DNA of 64,000 nt from Oscillospiraceae bacterium (GTDB lineage Bacteria > Bacillota > Clostridia > Oscillospirales > JAKOTC01): the NCBI GenBank assembly GCA_035353335.1, contig DAOPZJ010000003.1, positions 1 to 64,000 on the forward strand, written 5' to 3'. Made by a program: the position numbers and the translations under genes. Shown here piece after piece: positions 1 to 8,504 of the stretch. The notes under the pieces are model-generated. The model ran no database searches. It had not been told where the DNA came from and was given only the letters and a program-made list of their open reading frames with translations. The first letter of the stretch is position 1. Every line of letters begins with the position of its first letter.

Positions 1-2
1 CC

Positions 3-623
3 GAGAGTTTTTCCCGCGCGTTTACGCGGTTCCACGGGATTACCCCCACCGACGCAAGACACGGCGGAAACGTCAAATCTTTTTCGCGGCTTTCCGTAAA
101 ATTGATTTTATCGGGAGGCAACACCATGGATTACAGAATCGAAGAAAAACCGGCATTTACAATCATCTGTAAAAAGAAACAAGTCAACAAACCGCAGGGC
201 GATACCGCCACAGTCGATATTTCGGCATTTTGGGGCGAATGCACTCAGAACGGCACCATCGACGCGCTTTGCAAGTATGCAAAATTCGATACTATGAAGG
301 GTATCCTCGGCATCTGTTTTTCCGGAGAAATGGCGGATTCCGGCTTTCCCTATGGCATCGGCGCGGAATATAACCGCGTTCCCGTAAAAGACGCAGGTTT
401 TGATATCATCGAAATCCCGGCATATACCTATGCGGTATTTCAGTGCAAAGGCAAAATGCCCGACGCTTTCAAAGACACCTATCAAAAAATCTGCACCGAG
501 TTCTTCCCGCAGAGCAATTATGAATACGGCAACGGTTTGGAATTAGAGGTCTATCCGTCAGCCGATGTGCAAAGCCCGGATTTCTCCTGTGAAATCTGGA
601 TCGCAGTGAACAAAAAGAAATAG
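3..623 (+). CDS. AraC-family regulator with GyrI-like effector domain, 5'-truncated
   Basis: An open frame runs in from the left window edge. Its first residues (ESFSRAFTRFHGITP) match the last recognition helix of an AraC/XylS DNA-binding domain. It continues without a stop through KSFSRLSVKL into a GyrI-like effector-binding domain that starts near MDYRIEEKP at 126 and ends WIAVNKKK. This is the usual two-part layout of one-component regulators that bind small molecules or drugs through the C-terminal domain. The ATG at 126 has a GGGAGG at 111-116, so an internal start making only the effector domain cannot be excluded. The continuous HTH homology upstream favours one fused protein. The ligand is unknown. 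A terminator follows at 640-673. Confidence 0.82.
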   Translation, partial: ESFSRAFTRFHGITPTDARHGGNVKSFSRLSVKLILSGGNTMDYRIEEKPAFTIICKKKQVNKPQGDTATVDISAFWGECTQNGTIDALCKYAKFDTMKGILGICFSGEMADSGFPYGIGAEYNRVPVKDAGFDIIEIPAYTYAVFQCKGKMPDAFKDTYQKICTEFFPQSNYEYGNGLELEVYPSADVQSPDFSCEIWIAVNKKK

Positions 624-639
624 ACCAGCGAAAATCATT

Positions 640-673
640 AAAGGCATCTTTCAGAAATGGCAGATGCTTTTTT
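640..673 (+). terminator. Rho-independent terminator of the AraC-type gene
   Basis: AAAGGCATCT and AGATGCTTTT pair over about 10 bp with one G-U pair. The loop is 12 nt and a T-run follows, ending at 673. It lies 17 nt past the stop of the AraC/GyrI gene. Confidence 0.75.
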
Positions 674-701
674 ATCCCCAAGGTTAGTGTAAGAAGATGT
701 T

Positions 702-729
702 CAGGCCTCCGATTCAAACCGGAGGCCTG
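702..729. terminator. Perfect 10-bp hairpin downstream of psuG
   Basis: CAGGCCTCCG and CGGAGGCCTG form a perfect 10-bp stem with an 8-nt loop between the convergent AraC-type gene and psuG. It probably ends minus-strand psuG transcription. The T-rich tail is weak in both directions, so the assignment is moderate. Confidence 0.55.
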
Positions 730-770
730 CTTTATCAATTATATGAAATGATGTTTAATAGTGGAATGAA

Positions 771-1688
771 TTACGCCAGCTTACTCAGCTCTACAGCAAT
801 CTGCGCAGCAACTTTGGCATTGTTGAACACCAGTTGAATGTTAGAGTCCAGACTGGCACCTCCGGTCAGCTCTTTTACCTTGGACAGCAGGAAGGGAGTG
901 CTCTCCTTGCCGTGAATGCCTTTCTTATCGGCTTCTTTCAATGCCATTTCAATGGCATTGTTGATCTCGGCAGGGTCCATCTCAAACTCAATGGGGATGG
1001 GATTGGCAATCACCGCGCCGCCCTTCAGGTTCAAATCCCACTTGGCTTTCAGTGCTGCGGCAAGTTCAGCCGGGGTGTCCACCCGATAGTCTACGCCGAA
1101 ACCGCTTTTTGAAGTGTAAAAGGCGGGCAGCTCATCGGTGCCGAAACCCACCACCGGAACTCCGTGAGTCTCCAGATATTCCAATGTCAGACCAATGTCC
1201 AGGATGGACTTTGCTCCTGCGCAAATCACTGCCACGTCAGTGCTTGCCAGCTCCTCCAGATCGGCGGAGATATCAAAAGTCTCCTGCGCGCCCCGGTGAA
1301 CGCCGCCGATGCCGCCGGTGGCGAAGATTTTAATTCCGGCCAGATTGGCGAGAATCATCGTAGAAGCCACAGTGGTCGCGCCGTCCAGTCCTTTGGCTAC
1401 GATAAAAGGAATGTCTCTACGGCTGGTTTTCATTACGCCTTTAGCTTTGCCCAAATACTCGATTTCCTCCGGGGTCAAGCCCACCTTCAGCTTGCCTTTG
1501 AGAATGGCGATGGTAGCCGGAACCGCGCCGTTATCCCGAACAATCTGCTCAACCTTTAAAGCCGTTTGCACATTCTGCGGATAGGGCATGCCGTGGGAGA
1601 TGATGGTAGACTCCAAAGCCACCACAGGTTTTCCTCTTTCTACTGCTTTTTTGACTTCGGGGTTTATCTCTTGGTATTTTTCTAACAT
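771..1688 (-). CDS. psuG: Pseudouridine-5'-phosphate glycosidase
   Basis: PsuG reversibly splits pseudouridine 5'-phosphate into uracil and ribose 5-phosphate, the second step of pseudouridine breakdown in the cytoplasm. The 305-residue protein has the family length and motifs: [12 protein letters not shown] near residues 22-33 with the conserved Glu26, VMKTSRRD near 85-92 with the probable Schiff-base Lys87, [12 protein letters not shown], and the C-terminal NIQLVFNNA. Its start overlaps the end of psuK by 7 bp, so the two are translationally coupled and each completes the other's pathway. Transcription should come from the psuK promoter. The downstream hairpin at 702-729 may end the transcript. 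Confidence 0.96.
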   Translation of the reverse strand: MLEKYQEINPEVKKAVERGKPVVALESTIISHGMPYPQNVQTALKVEQIVRDNGAVPATIAILKGKLKVGLTPEEIEYLGKAKGVMKTSRRDIPFIVAKGLDGATTVASTMILANLAGIKIFATGGIGGVHRGAQETFDISADLEELASTDVAVICAGAKSILDIGLTLEYLETHGVPVVGFGTDELPAFYTSKSGFGVDYRVDTPAELAAALKAKWDLNLKGGAVIANPIPIEFEMDPAEINNAIEMALKEADKKGIHGKESTPFLLSKVKELTGGASLDSNIQLVFNNAKVAAQIAVELSKLA

Positions 1689-2776
1689 AATCCGATCTCC
1701 TTCATTTTTTTCTCCACGTTTTCTTTGGATATATTGGGGTTGATGGTATCTTCATGACTCAGTGCCATTATGGCGGCGGTCATGGCAAAGCGGGCGCTTT
1801 CTTCGATTTCTTTGTCATGGAAGCGACAGAAAGCGAGTGCGGCGAGAAATGCATCCCCCGCTCCCGTGGCGTTCACCACAGAAACCTGCGGGCCGGGTAT
1901 CAGTTTATGCGTTTTTGCGTCCTGAAAAAACACGCCCTTTTCACCCATCGTGATAAATACTCGCTTGACGCCTTTTTCCAAAAAGAACTCCGAAGCTTTT
2001 CTCAGGTCGTTGTCATTCTCAATTTTAATTCCGGAAAGTAACTCGGCTTCGATTTTATTGGGTTTGATGGTGTGAAAAGCGCCGATTTTGTTTTTCATTT
2101 TCCGGGCTTTGGCGGTGGAAACGGTGTCCAGAAAAAACTCGGTGTTTTTGAAATTGTCCAGCACATAGCTGATGACATCCTCGGGGATGTTGGTGTCAAT
2201 CACGCAAAGCTTTGCGCGCTCGACCACCGGGCGGGTGTTTTGGATAAAGTCAACAGTGATTTCGTTTAAAATGTCCATGTGGGAAATCGCCACCTGCATA
2301 TCGCCCTGTTCGTCCAGGATTGCCAGATATGTTGAGGTGGACTTTCCGGTAAACACCGGGGTGTTTTTCATATCCAGCCCGATGGAAGCGGCGTGGTCTA
2401 AAATCTTTTTACCGTATAAATCGTCGCCCAGCGCGCTGATCAGCTTGGTGGAAATCCCCAGGTGCACCATGTTTTCGGCGATATTTCGCCCCACTCCGCC
2501 CTGCGAAATTTTCACCTGTCCGGGATTGGAGTCATGGGCAATCAGCTTTTTAAAGGGAAATCCGGTGATGTCCACGTTACACCCGCCCAGCACGCAGGCA
2601 TAATCCTCCTGCTTTAAGATATATCCTTTTCCGAGGATGTATCCTTTTTTCATCAGGTTGGTAACATGCACCCCAACGGAGGAACGGGTGATGCCAAGGG
2701 TATCTGCCAGTTCATTTTGAGAGATGTTCGGATTTTTCCGAATGAGTTTCAACAAGTCTTCTTCGCGGTGTGTCAT
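1682..2776 (-). CDS. psuK: Pseudouridine kinase with N-terminal winged-helix DNA-binding domain
   Basis: Residues 1-58 form a winged helix-turn-helix ([19 protein letters not shown]) as in MarR/Lrp-like regulators. Residues from about 60 to the end form a PfkB/ribokinase-fold kinase with the signature [13 protein letters not shown] near the C-terminus, which holds the catalytic Asp. PsuK phosphorylates pseudouridine for PsuG, encoded immediately downstream. The fused DNA-binding domain suggests the kinase also controls its own operon; this is an inference supported by palindromic sites at 2787-2810. The start ATG is preceded by a strong SD (AGGAGGGA). Other ribokinase-family substrates are possible in principle, but linkage to psuG makes pseudouridine likely. 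Confidence 0.93.
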   Translation of the reverse strand: MTHREEDLLKLIRKNPNISQNELADTLGITRSSVGVHVTNLMKKGYILGKGYILKQEDYACVLGGCNVDITGFPFKKLIAHDSNPGQVKISQGGVGRNIAENMVHLGISTKLISALGDDLYGKKILDHAASIGLDMKNTPVFTGKSTSTYLAILDEQGDMQVAISHMDILNEITVDFIQNTRPVVERAKLCVIDTNIPEDVISYVLDNFKNTEFFLDTVSTAKARKMKNKIGAFHTIKPNKIEAELLSGIKIENDNDLRKASEFFLEKGVKRVFITMGEKGVFFQDAKTHKLIPGPQVSVVNATGAGDAFLAALAFCRFHDKEIEESARFAMTAAIMALSHEDTINPNISKENVEKKMKEIGLC

Positions 2777-2786
2777 AGTTCCCTCC

Positions 2787-2810
2787 TAAACAATTGTTTA
2801 TATAATAAAC
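2787..2810 (-). promoter_or_regulatory. Palindromic operator candidate in the psuK leader
   Basis: TAAACAATTGTTTA (2787-2800) is a perfect 14-bp palindrome. An overlapping GTTTA-N5-TAAAC inverted repeat covers 2796-2810. Both lie between the predicted transcription start and the SD of psuK, so a bound protein would block elongation or translation. The wHTH domain of PsuK is the obvious candidate binder (inference). Confidence 0.6.
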
Positions 2811-2824
2811 ATTTGCTTATTTCT

Positions 2825-2853
2825 ATCATAACATAACGAAAAACGGAATGCAA
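2825..2853 (-). promoter_or_regulatory. Sigma-A-type promoter of psuK-psuG
   Basis: Read on the minus strand, TTGCAT (-35), a 17-nt spacer and TATGAT (-10). The predicted transcription start is near 2817, about 40 nt upstream of the psuK ATG. Confidence 0.7.
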
Positions 2854-2905
2854 GTGGTTATATAAAAAATACTTTGCTTTTTTCAGAGGATTTTTAAATG
2901 ATATA

Positions 2906-2944
2906 ACAAAGGACGAACGGAGGGAACAGCCGTTCGTCCTTTGT
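2906..2944. terminator. Perfect 15-bp hairpin between the beta-helix lipoprotein gene and psuK
   Basis: ACAAAGGACGAACGG and CCGTTCGTCCTTTGT form a perfect 15-bp stem with a 9-nt loop. It lies downstream of the minus-strand lipoprotein gene that ends at 3041 and upstream of the psuK promoter. It most likely terminates the VTC operon, although the following sequence (TATATCATTT) is only moderately T-rich. Confidence 0.7.
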
Positions 2945-3040
2945 TTATATATGGAATCATCCGGGGATGGACGATCCCTTTAAAACCCGCGCCCGCGCCG
3001 TGCTTGCTCAGCTCGGACGAAGGTTTTAAGCGTAATGATG

Positions 3041-4906
3041 CTATCTTCTGCCGCCGGGGAACCCCCCGCCGCCCATACCGCCCGCGTTGCCGATCGTGGA
3101 AAGCCCGTTTGCGGTAAAGCTGCCGGCTGAACTTCCGCCGATACTAAGGGTATAGGTCATGCCGGTTACAAGTTTCGGGCTGGAGATCACAATATTCGCG
3201 AAATTCTTGGCCGGCGTAAACTCGATGATGATGTTTCCGCTCTTGTCGGTCACCGTGACTTTAGAGCCGGCGGAAACCGTCGAGACGGTCGCCATGATGC
3301 AGTTGACCTTGGAACTCGAATCCGGTGACTGTGCCATCCCGCTGCTGCCCGCCGCGATCAGAGTCGCTCCGCTGTTTGTGCAGGTTCCGGCAAAATCCAT
3401 CGCACCGTTGCCGTCGTTGGTCGGCCCGTCGACCGTAATCGTGCCGCCGGTAAGAACCATATTGCCGTTGCTGTCCAGCCCGTCGCCGCCCGCATTGACA
3501 TAGAGAGTGCCGCCGCTGATGGTGACAAGGTTATTGGGATTGGCCGCATCCATGGGCGCGCCCATACCGCCGCCGAAAGTGACGTTGCCGGTATCATCAC
3601 TGCCGCCTGCGGAGTTGAGTCCGTCGTCGCTTGAAGTGACGCTCAGATTGCCGCCGCAGATATAGATGGTCATGCCTTCGAGGCCCTCATAAGATTTCGA
3701 GATTTTGATCTCACCGGCGTCGATTTCGAGCGCGGTGTCGGCGTGCATGCCGTCGTCGCCGGTCGCGATGGTGAAGGTTCCGCCCGCGATCTTGATGTCG
3801 GCGTTGGAGTGGATTGCGTCGTCATAGGTGTTTAGGGTAAACGTCCCGCCGGTGATGTTGACGCCGCTGCTGCCCTTGAGACCTTTTTTACTGTCTTCGT
3901 CGGTTGTCGCGGCTGCAGTATTATTTCCGCCGAACGGACTTCCACCTCTGGGGTTAAAGAAGTCGTTGGAACCGCCGGTAACGGTGGCGGGGCTTCCGCC
4001 GCCGGTCGTGATGTTAAACGTGCCGCCTGAGATCGTCAGAACCATGTAAGCTTGAATTCCGTCGTTGCCCGCAGTGATGTTGAAACTGCCGCCCGAGATA
4101 TTAATAGAACCCTTTGTGGTGTCCTCGTCATTGTTGGACTGAAACCCGTCGGCGCCGGAATTGATCGTAAATGTGCCATCCGTGACCGTGATACTGCTAC
4201 GTCCGCGGATTGCGTCGTTTACCGCCGTGATGATATAGGTGCCGCCTGCGATTACAAGGTTATCCTTGGACAGGATTCCGTTTTGATAATTCGCGTTTAC
4301 GGTCAGCGTACCGGTGCCGTTGATCGTGAGGTCGTCTTTCGAAAAAACGGCGGCGTTGGGCTCGTCTGTGCCGGACTCGAGAGTGTAGGAGGAACCGTCT
4401 GAGATCGTGTTTTGAGTCCCCGCCGCCAGTGTGATGATGATTTTCTCGCTCTGCACACCGTAGATACCGCTTCCGTAGGAGCACTTGATATTGACACCGT
4501 TGAGCACCAGAATGATCTTATCTTCTTTGCCTGCGTTGACGATGATTTGCCCGTTGTTCAGCGTTCCGCTGACTGTATAAGTGCCCGCTCCGGTGATGGT
4601 GGCCGTGCTGCCGCTCACTTTGATGTTGGAGCCGGAAGCCTTAACGGAATCGCCGTTTAAGACAATCGTGTTTTCACTTGTGGGTGAAGCTGCGGTCGTG
4701 TCTTCGGCTTTAACCTTGTTTTCAACCGGTGTTACGCTGGCTTTGATGTCGCTGCTTACTTCAGCGGTCGAGGTTAATGACGAAAGGGAACCGGAGGATA
4801 TCACCGCCGAAGAGCCGTTTGGCGAAACCGAGCAACCGGCTGCAAGGAGCACGACAGCGGCACACAAAATTATGAATAACTTTTTCAAATAAAGCCCTTC
4901 TCTCAT
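3041..4906 (-). CDS. Surface beta-helix lipoprotein, Cthe_2159/DUF4353 carbohydrate-binding family
   Basis: A signal peptide with lipobox LAAGC (Cys25) predicts a lipoprotein on the outer face of the membrane. After a Ser/Thr-rich linker, the chain is a long series of right-handed beta-helix rungs (repeated ITGGTFTL-, ISGGSFNI- and DGIQ/DGLDS-type strands). The DSKKGLKGS turn is characteristic of the Cthe_2159 family, whose founding member binds acidic plant sugars. The C-terminus is Gly-rich (GGMGGGGFPGG). The ATG at 4906 overlaps the DUF4956 stop as ATGA. A TTG at 4888 with GAGAAGGG in front would give a more typical signal peptide (LKKLFIIL), so the start is uncertain. It is the third gene of the VTC/DUF4956 operon. 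Ligand binding is family knowledge, not visible here. Confidence 0.85.
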   Translation of the reverse strand: MREGLYLKKLFIILCAAVVLLAAGCSVSPNGSSAVISSGSLSSLTSTAEVSSDIKASVTPVENKVKAEDTTAASPTSENTIVLNGDSVKASGSNIKVSGSTATITGAGTYTVSGTLNNGQIIVNAGKEDKIILVLNGVNIKCSYGSGIYGVQSEKIIITLAAGTQNTISDGSSYTLESGTDEPNAAVFSKDDLTINGTGTLTVNANYQNGILSKDNLVIAGGTYIITAVNDAIRGRSSITVTDGTFTINSGADGFQSNNDEDTTKGSINISGGSFNITAGNDGIQAYMVLTISGGTFNITTGGGSPATVTGGSNDFFNPRGGSPFGGNNTAAATTDEDSKKGLKGSSGVNITGGTFTLNTYDDAIHSNADIKIAGGTFTIATGDDGMHADTALEIDAGEIKISKSYEGLEGMTIYICGGNLSVTSSDDGLNSAGGSDDTGNVTFGGGMGAPMDAANPNNLVTISGGTLYVNAGGDGLDSNGNMVLTGGTITVDGPTNDGNGAMDFAGTCTNSGATLIAAGSSGMAQSPDSSSKVNCIMATVSTVSAGSKVTVTDKSGNIIIEFTPAKNFANIVISSPKLVTGMTYTLSIGGSSAGSFTANGLSTIGNAGGMGGGGFPGGRR

Positions 4907-5574
4907 AATTCCTCGCGGATCGTGCTGCCGATTTTGCCGCAGCTGACGTTGAGATTGCCGTTGCGGCAGCGCAGCGCGTCGAGGAACTTCTTTTCAATCA
5001 GATTGCCGTTTAGGACGATTCTGTATTGCAGCTCGAACATGCTGCCGAGATTGGTGGTTTTAACCCGGACCAATTCGCTTTTTTTGGTATATGTTGCAAA
5101 GATGTCATCAAACGCTCCGTTGTAATCAAGCGATTCCGGGATAGTGATTTTCAGCTCACGCTCGTCGTCACGGATATCGCCGTATTTAACCGTGAATAAG
5201 ATTAAGGTCAACGCGGAAGCGGCAGCAAAAATGATGGCTGCGTAGGCGATATAGCCCATTCCGGTTGCGATGCCGACCGCAACGGCCATAAAGACCGCCG
5301 AGATTTCGCGGGCGCTGCCGGGCGCGGAGCGAAAGCGTACCAAACTGAACGCTCCGGCCACGGCTACACCGGCGCCGATATTGCCGTTGACCATCATGAT
5401 GACGGCTTGAACCAATACCGGAAGGAGGGCCAGGGTCACGATGAGACCCTTTGAATAAGTGTTTTTATAAGTATGGAGGAGTCCCAGGAGAACGCCGAGG
5501 ACGATCGAGGTCAGCGTGCATAACAACAGCGAACCGATGGTCAGCCCCTCCGAAGAAACAATCGTATCAAGCAC
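4903..5574 (-). CDS. DUF4956 integral membrane protein
   Basis: 223 residues. The N-terminal 130 residues hold about four hydrophobic membrane segments, including a conserved GAFSLVRFRS loop. A soluble C-terminal domain (about 135-223) follows. This is the DUF4956 architecture; its biochemical function is unknown, but it is regularly encoded beside VTC-domain proteins. The start is GTG with GGGAGG 8 nt upstream. It overlaps the VTC stop by 8 bp and the lipoprotein start by 4 bp, so the three proteins are translationally coupled. A plausible role is an export partner or scaffold for the VTC product (inference). Confidence 0.88.
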   Translation of the reverse strand: MLDTIVSSEGLTIGSLLLCTLTSIVLGVLLGLLHTYKNTYSKGLIVTLALLPVLVQAVIMMVNGNIGAGVAVAGAFSLVRFRSAPGSAREISAVFMAVAVGIATGMGYIAYAAIIFAAASALTLILFTVKYGDIRDDERELKITIPESLDYNGAFDDIFATYTKKSELVRVKTTNLGSMFELQYRIVLNGNLIEKKFLDALRCRNGNLNVSCGKIGSTIREEL

Positions 5575-6295
5575 AGATAATGCCTCCCTTCAAATTTCGT
5601 AACTCTGGAAATATATAATCGGTATAGCAGGTACCGTACTTGGAAAATGAAGTCGGCACAATGCCGTTTTGCTCAAAGAACCCGCAAAGCCACAGCGGAA
5701 TCGCTCCGGCGGTCTTGATTTCGATCAACCGCTCGTCATTTCGTATGATCGGCGTGCCTTCGCAGCCGAGCGTCGGAGATAATCTGTTCGTGCGCATTCG
5801 GATGCCGCTGTCGACGGTCAGGCGGAGATTGGGGTCGATATTATCGTAAAAGGCCTCGCGTTCATAAGCGATAAACGCCTTCGGAAGGGGTTGATAAAAC
5901 CGCATAAAGTATTCGATCTCCCGCCCGATCTGACATTCTCGCCCCTCTCCGGGCTTTCCGTCCATCCAGTCGGCGGCATTCCTGAGCGGCATCCCGATAC
6001 GCCTTTTATAAACGACGCCCTTATATTTTTTCTTGAGCTCCAGAAAAACCTTGTCCTCGGACTTCGGGATACCGTAACAGCGCAGCCTTAATTTTTCTTT
6101 ATAGACAGGCTTCTCAAGCGAAGCGCGGATAATCCGGTAGTCATCGGTGTCGAAGTAGACACTGCAGATCGTGCTCTTGCCGAAGGCATCCGGGTGCATC
6201 TTGTCTTCGGCAAGCCCGGAGAGCCGCGCGGCCTGATCGCGGTCGAGGATATATTTTTGTTCGTAACGTTTGAAAACCGTTGTAAAGTCTTTCAT
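5567..6295 (-). CDS. VTC-domain polyphosphate polymerase-like protein
   Basis: This is a 242-residue single-domain VTC protein. Visible family motifs are KRYEQKY near the N-terminus, SVYFDT, KLRLRCYG, FLELKKK followed by VVYKRRI, a conserved EIK and SKYGTCYTDY. In yeast Vtc4 these basic and acidic residues line the tunnel that makes polyphosphate from ATP. The start is the ATG at 6295 with AGAGGTG in front. The frame stays open further upstream to 6598 but that part has no homology and lies in the divergent intergenic region. It is the first gene of a coupled operon with DUF4956 and the beta-helix lipoprotein, and is divergent from a two-component system. Catalytic activity is inferred from motifs. 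Confidence 0.87.
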   Translation of the reverse strand: MKDFTTVFKRYEQKYILDRDQAARLSGLAEDKMHPDAFGKSTICSVYFDTDDYRIIRASLEKPVYKEKLRLRCYGIPKSEDKVFLELKKKYKGVVYKRRIGMPLRNAADWMDGKPGEGRECQIGREIEYFMRFYQPLPKAFIAYEREAFYDNIDPNLRLTVDSGIRMRTNRLSPTLGCEGTPIIRNDERLIEIKTAGAIPLWLCGFFEQNGIVPTSFSKYGTCYTDYIFPELRNLKGGIICA

Positions 6296-6529
6296 GGAGA
6301 GCACCTCTTTGCCAAGTTGAAAACAGTTCGGAATTATGTTAAAATGAATCGGAAGTTTTGCATGGGGTCTGCCCTGCAGGTATGCTTTTATTCTAAACAA
6401 TTTACTGAAATTACTCTGAAAAACCGGTTTCAGGTTTTTTTCAGTTTCGCACGATAAAATAACATATATCAGATGCTCGCGCGGCGTGGGCGCCTGAAAA
6501 ACGAATGATACCGAAAGGAGCTGTTTTGC

Positions 6530-7204
6530 TTGAGAGTACTCGTGGTGGAAGACGAAAAACGTCTTGCGGAGGCGCTTGCGCAGATATTGAGCGAGCATAA
6601 ATTCGACGCCGAGACCGTTTACACCGGAACCGACGGTCTTTATTACGCCAAAAATTCCGCCTATGACGTGATTATCCTCGACGTGATGCTGCCCGGCATG
6701 ACCGGCTTTGAAGTCGTTAAACAGCTGCGCGCCGAAAAAATCGCCACACCGGTATTGCTGCTCACAGCCCGTGATGAGATCAACGATAAAGTCAGAGGGC
6801 TTGACTATGGCGCCGACGATTATATGACCAAACCCTTTTCACCTGATGAGCTGATGGCCCGGGTGCGGGCGCTCTCCCGGCGGCAGGGGGAGGTGATCAC
6901 CGACCAAATCGCTTTTGCCGACATTACACTCGATCTCTCTTCTTATGCGCTTAAAAAGGACGAAAAATCAGTCCATTTGGGTTATAAGGAATTCTCGGTG
7001 CTCCGGCTTCTGATGGCAAATCCCAACACGGTCGTTCAAAAAGAGTCGATCATTTTAAAAGTCTGGGGCTGCGACTCCGATGCTGAGGACAACAACATCG
7101 AGGCCTATATCTCGTTTTTGCGCAAAAAGTTCTTCTTTCTCGGCTCCAAAGTCAACATCGGCACGGTTCGAAAGGTCGGTTACCGGCTGGAGGTTCTCGA
7201 ATGA
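6530..7204 (+). CDS. OmpR/PhoB-family response regulator
   Basis: 224 residues. Residues 1-115 form the receiver domain, with acidic pocket ED (7-8), phospho-acceptor Asp51 in ILDVMLPG, LLTARDE and TKPF. Residues 125-224 form the winged-helix output domain (GYKEFSVLRLLMANP, VWGCDSDAEDNNIEAYISFLRKK, GTVRKVGYRLE). The TTG start has AAAGGAG 9 nt upstream. Its end overlaps the kinase ATG by 4 bp (ATGA), so the two form a co-expressed two-component system. It is divergent from the VTC operon across 234 bp, which makes that operon a candidate target (inference). Confidence 0.95.
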   Translation: MRVLVVEDEKRLAEALAQILSEHKFDAETVYTGTDGLYYAKNSAYDVIILDVMLPGMTGFEVVKQLRAEKIATPVLLLTARDEINDKVRGLDYGADDYMTKPFSPDELMARVRALSRRQGEVITDQIAFADITLDLSSYALKKDEKSVHLGYKEFSVLRLLMANPNTVVQKESIILKVWGCDSDAEDNNIEAYISFLRKKFFFLGSKVNIGTVRKVGYRLEVLE

Positions 7205-8487
7205 TCAGGAAGCTGCGCGTCAAGTTCATTCTCATCAATATGCTGTCGGTATTTCTGGTGCTTGCGGCGGTCTTCGGCGTGTTGCTTTTCTCCTCGGCGA
7301 AACGGCTTTCCGACGGCAGCAATGCCGCGCTGATGATGGCCCTTTCCCGTGAAAACGACTCAGAACAGTTTCCATGGGAAATCGGCGGTAAAAAAGATCA
7401 AACGGAACCGCTCAACCCCGGAAGCGGTCGGATAAAAGACGAATTCTCTTTTGTCCTTACTTTTACGGTAAAGGTCGATTCCGAGGATAAAATCCTCGCT
7501 ACATATGGCTACGGTGCCGCGCCCGTCATCAGTGATGATGTACTGCAATCCGCCGTAGAAACCGCGCTTTCCGACCCGGACGGAAAAGGCGCAATCGCAA
7601 ATCTGCACTTGCGTTATCAGGTCAAAAAGGGCCTTGACAATACCAAAATCGTTTTTGCCGACACAACCGGCGAGCGCCTTTATATGAATAACCTCATCCT
7701 CATCTCGCTGGAAGTCGGCATTCCGGCGCTTGCGGTCTTCTTTCTGCTCGCCTATCTGCTCTCGGGGCTTGCACTCAAACCGGCTAAAGCGGCATGGCAG
7801 CAGCAGCAGCGGTTTATCGCCGATGCCTCGCACGAATTAAAGACGCCACTGACGGTGATTTTGGCCAATACCGACATCCTGCTCTCACATCCCGAAGCAA
7901 CGATTCAAAACCAGCAGAGATGGATCGAGAATACCAAAACCGAGGGCGAGCGGATGAAAAAACTCGCCGACAACCTGTTGTTTTTAGCCAAAACCGACGC
8001 TGCGGAACACACCGAATCTAAACCTACTCCGCATGTTCCCGTAAACCTCAGCGACATCGCATGGAGTGCGTTGCTGCCGTTTGAATCGGTGGCGTTCGAA
8101 CAGGGTGTTCAATTGAACAGCGATATCAAACCCGGCGTGACGGTGTACGGAAACGCCGATCAACTCAGCCGTCTGATTGTCATCCTGCTTGACAACGCTT
8201 GCAAATACAGCGGCAAAAACGGAAGCGTGACTCTGACACTTTCAAAAGAGCAGGGCAGGGCCAAATTCTCGGTGCACAATACCGGAAGCCCGATTGACAA
8301 AGCCGATCTGCCTTATATCTTCGATCGTTTCTATCGTGCGGACAAATCCCGGGCACAGACGAGCGGGGGCCACGGGCTCGGCCTCTCAATCGCTAAATCC
8401 ATTGTCGACGCCCATAACGGAAAACTTTCGGTCACAAGCAGCGCCGAACACGGCACGACCTTCACCGCCGAATTCACAGCTAAATGA
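7201..8487 (+). CDS. Membrane sensor histidine kinase
   Basis: 428 residues. A membrane segment at about 9-31, an extracytoplasmic sensor region of about 130 residues and a second membrane segment at about 165-190 are followed by HisKA (phospho-acceptor His211 in FIADASHELKTPLT). A HATPase_c domain follows, with N-box LLDNACKYSG, DRFYRADKSR and G-box GGHGLGLSIAKSIV. No HAMP domain is obvious; the second segment leads almost directly into HisKA. It partners with the response regulator that overlaps its start. The signal is unknown. The DUF4838 gene begins 17 nt downstream and may be co-transcribed. Confidence 0.95.
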   Translation: MIRKLRVKFILINMLSVFLVLAAVFGVLLFSSAKRLSDGSNAALMMALSRENDSEQFPWEIGGKKDQTEPLNPGSGRIKDEFSFVLTFTVKVDSEDKILATYGYGAAPVISDDVLQSAVETALSDPDGKGAIANLHLRYQVKKGLDNTKIVFADTTGERLYMNNLILISLEVGIPALAVFFLLAYLLSGLALKPAKAAWQQQQRFIADASHELKTPLTVILANTDILLSHPEATIQNQQRWIENTKTEGERMKKLADNLLFLAKTDAAEHTESKPTPHVPVNLSDIAWSALLPFESVAFEQGVQLNSDIKPGVTVYGNADQLSRLIVILLDNACKYSGKNGSVTLTLSKEQGRAKFSVHNTGSPIDKADLPYIFDRFYRADKSRAQTSGGHGLGLSIAKSIVDAHNGKLSVTSSAEHGTTFTAEFTAK

Positions 8488-8504
8488 AAGGAATATAAAT
8501 TAAG

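Noticed and set aside
5567..6598. Longer start for the VTC protein
   Set aside because: The frame is open upstream, but the added 101 residues lack VTC homology, cover the divergent promoter region, and the ATG at 6295 has its own SD.
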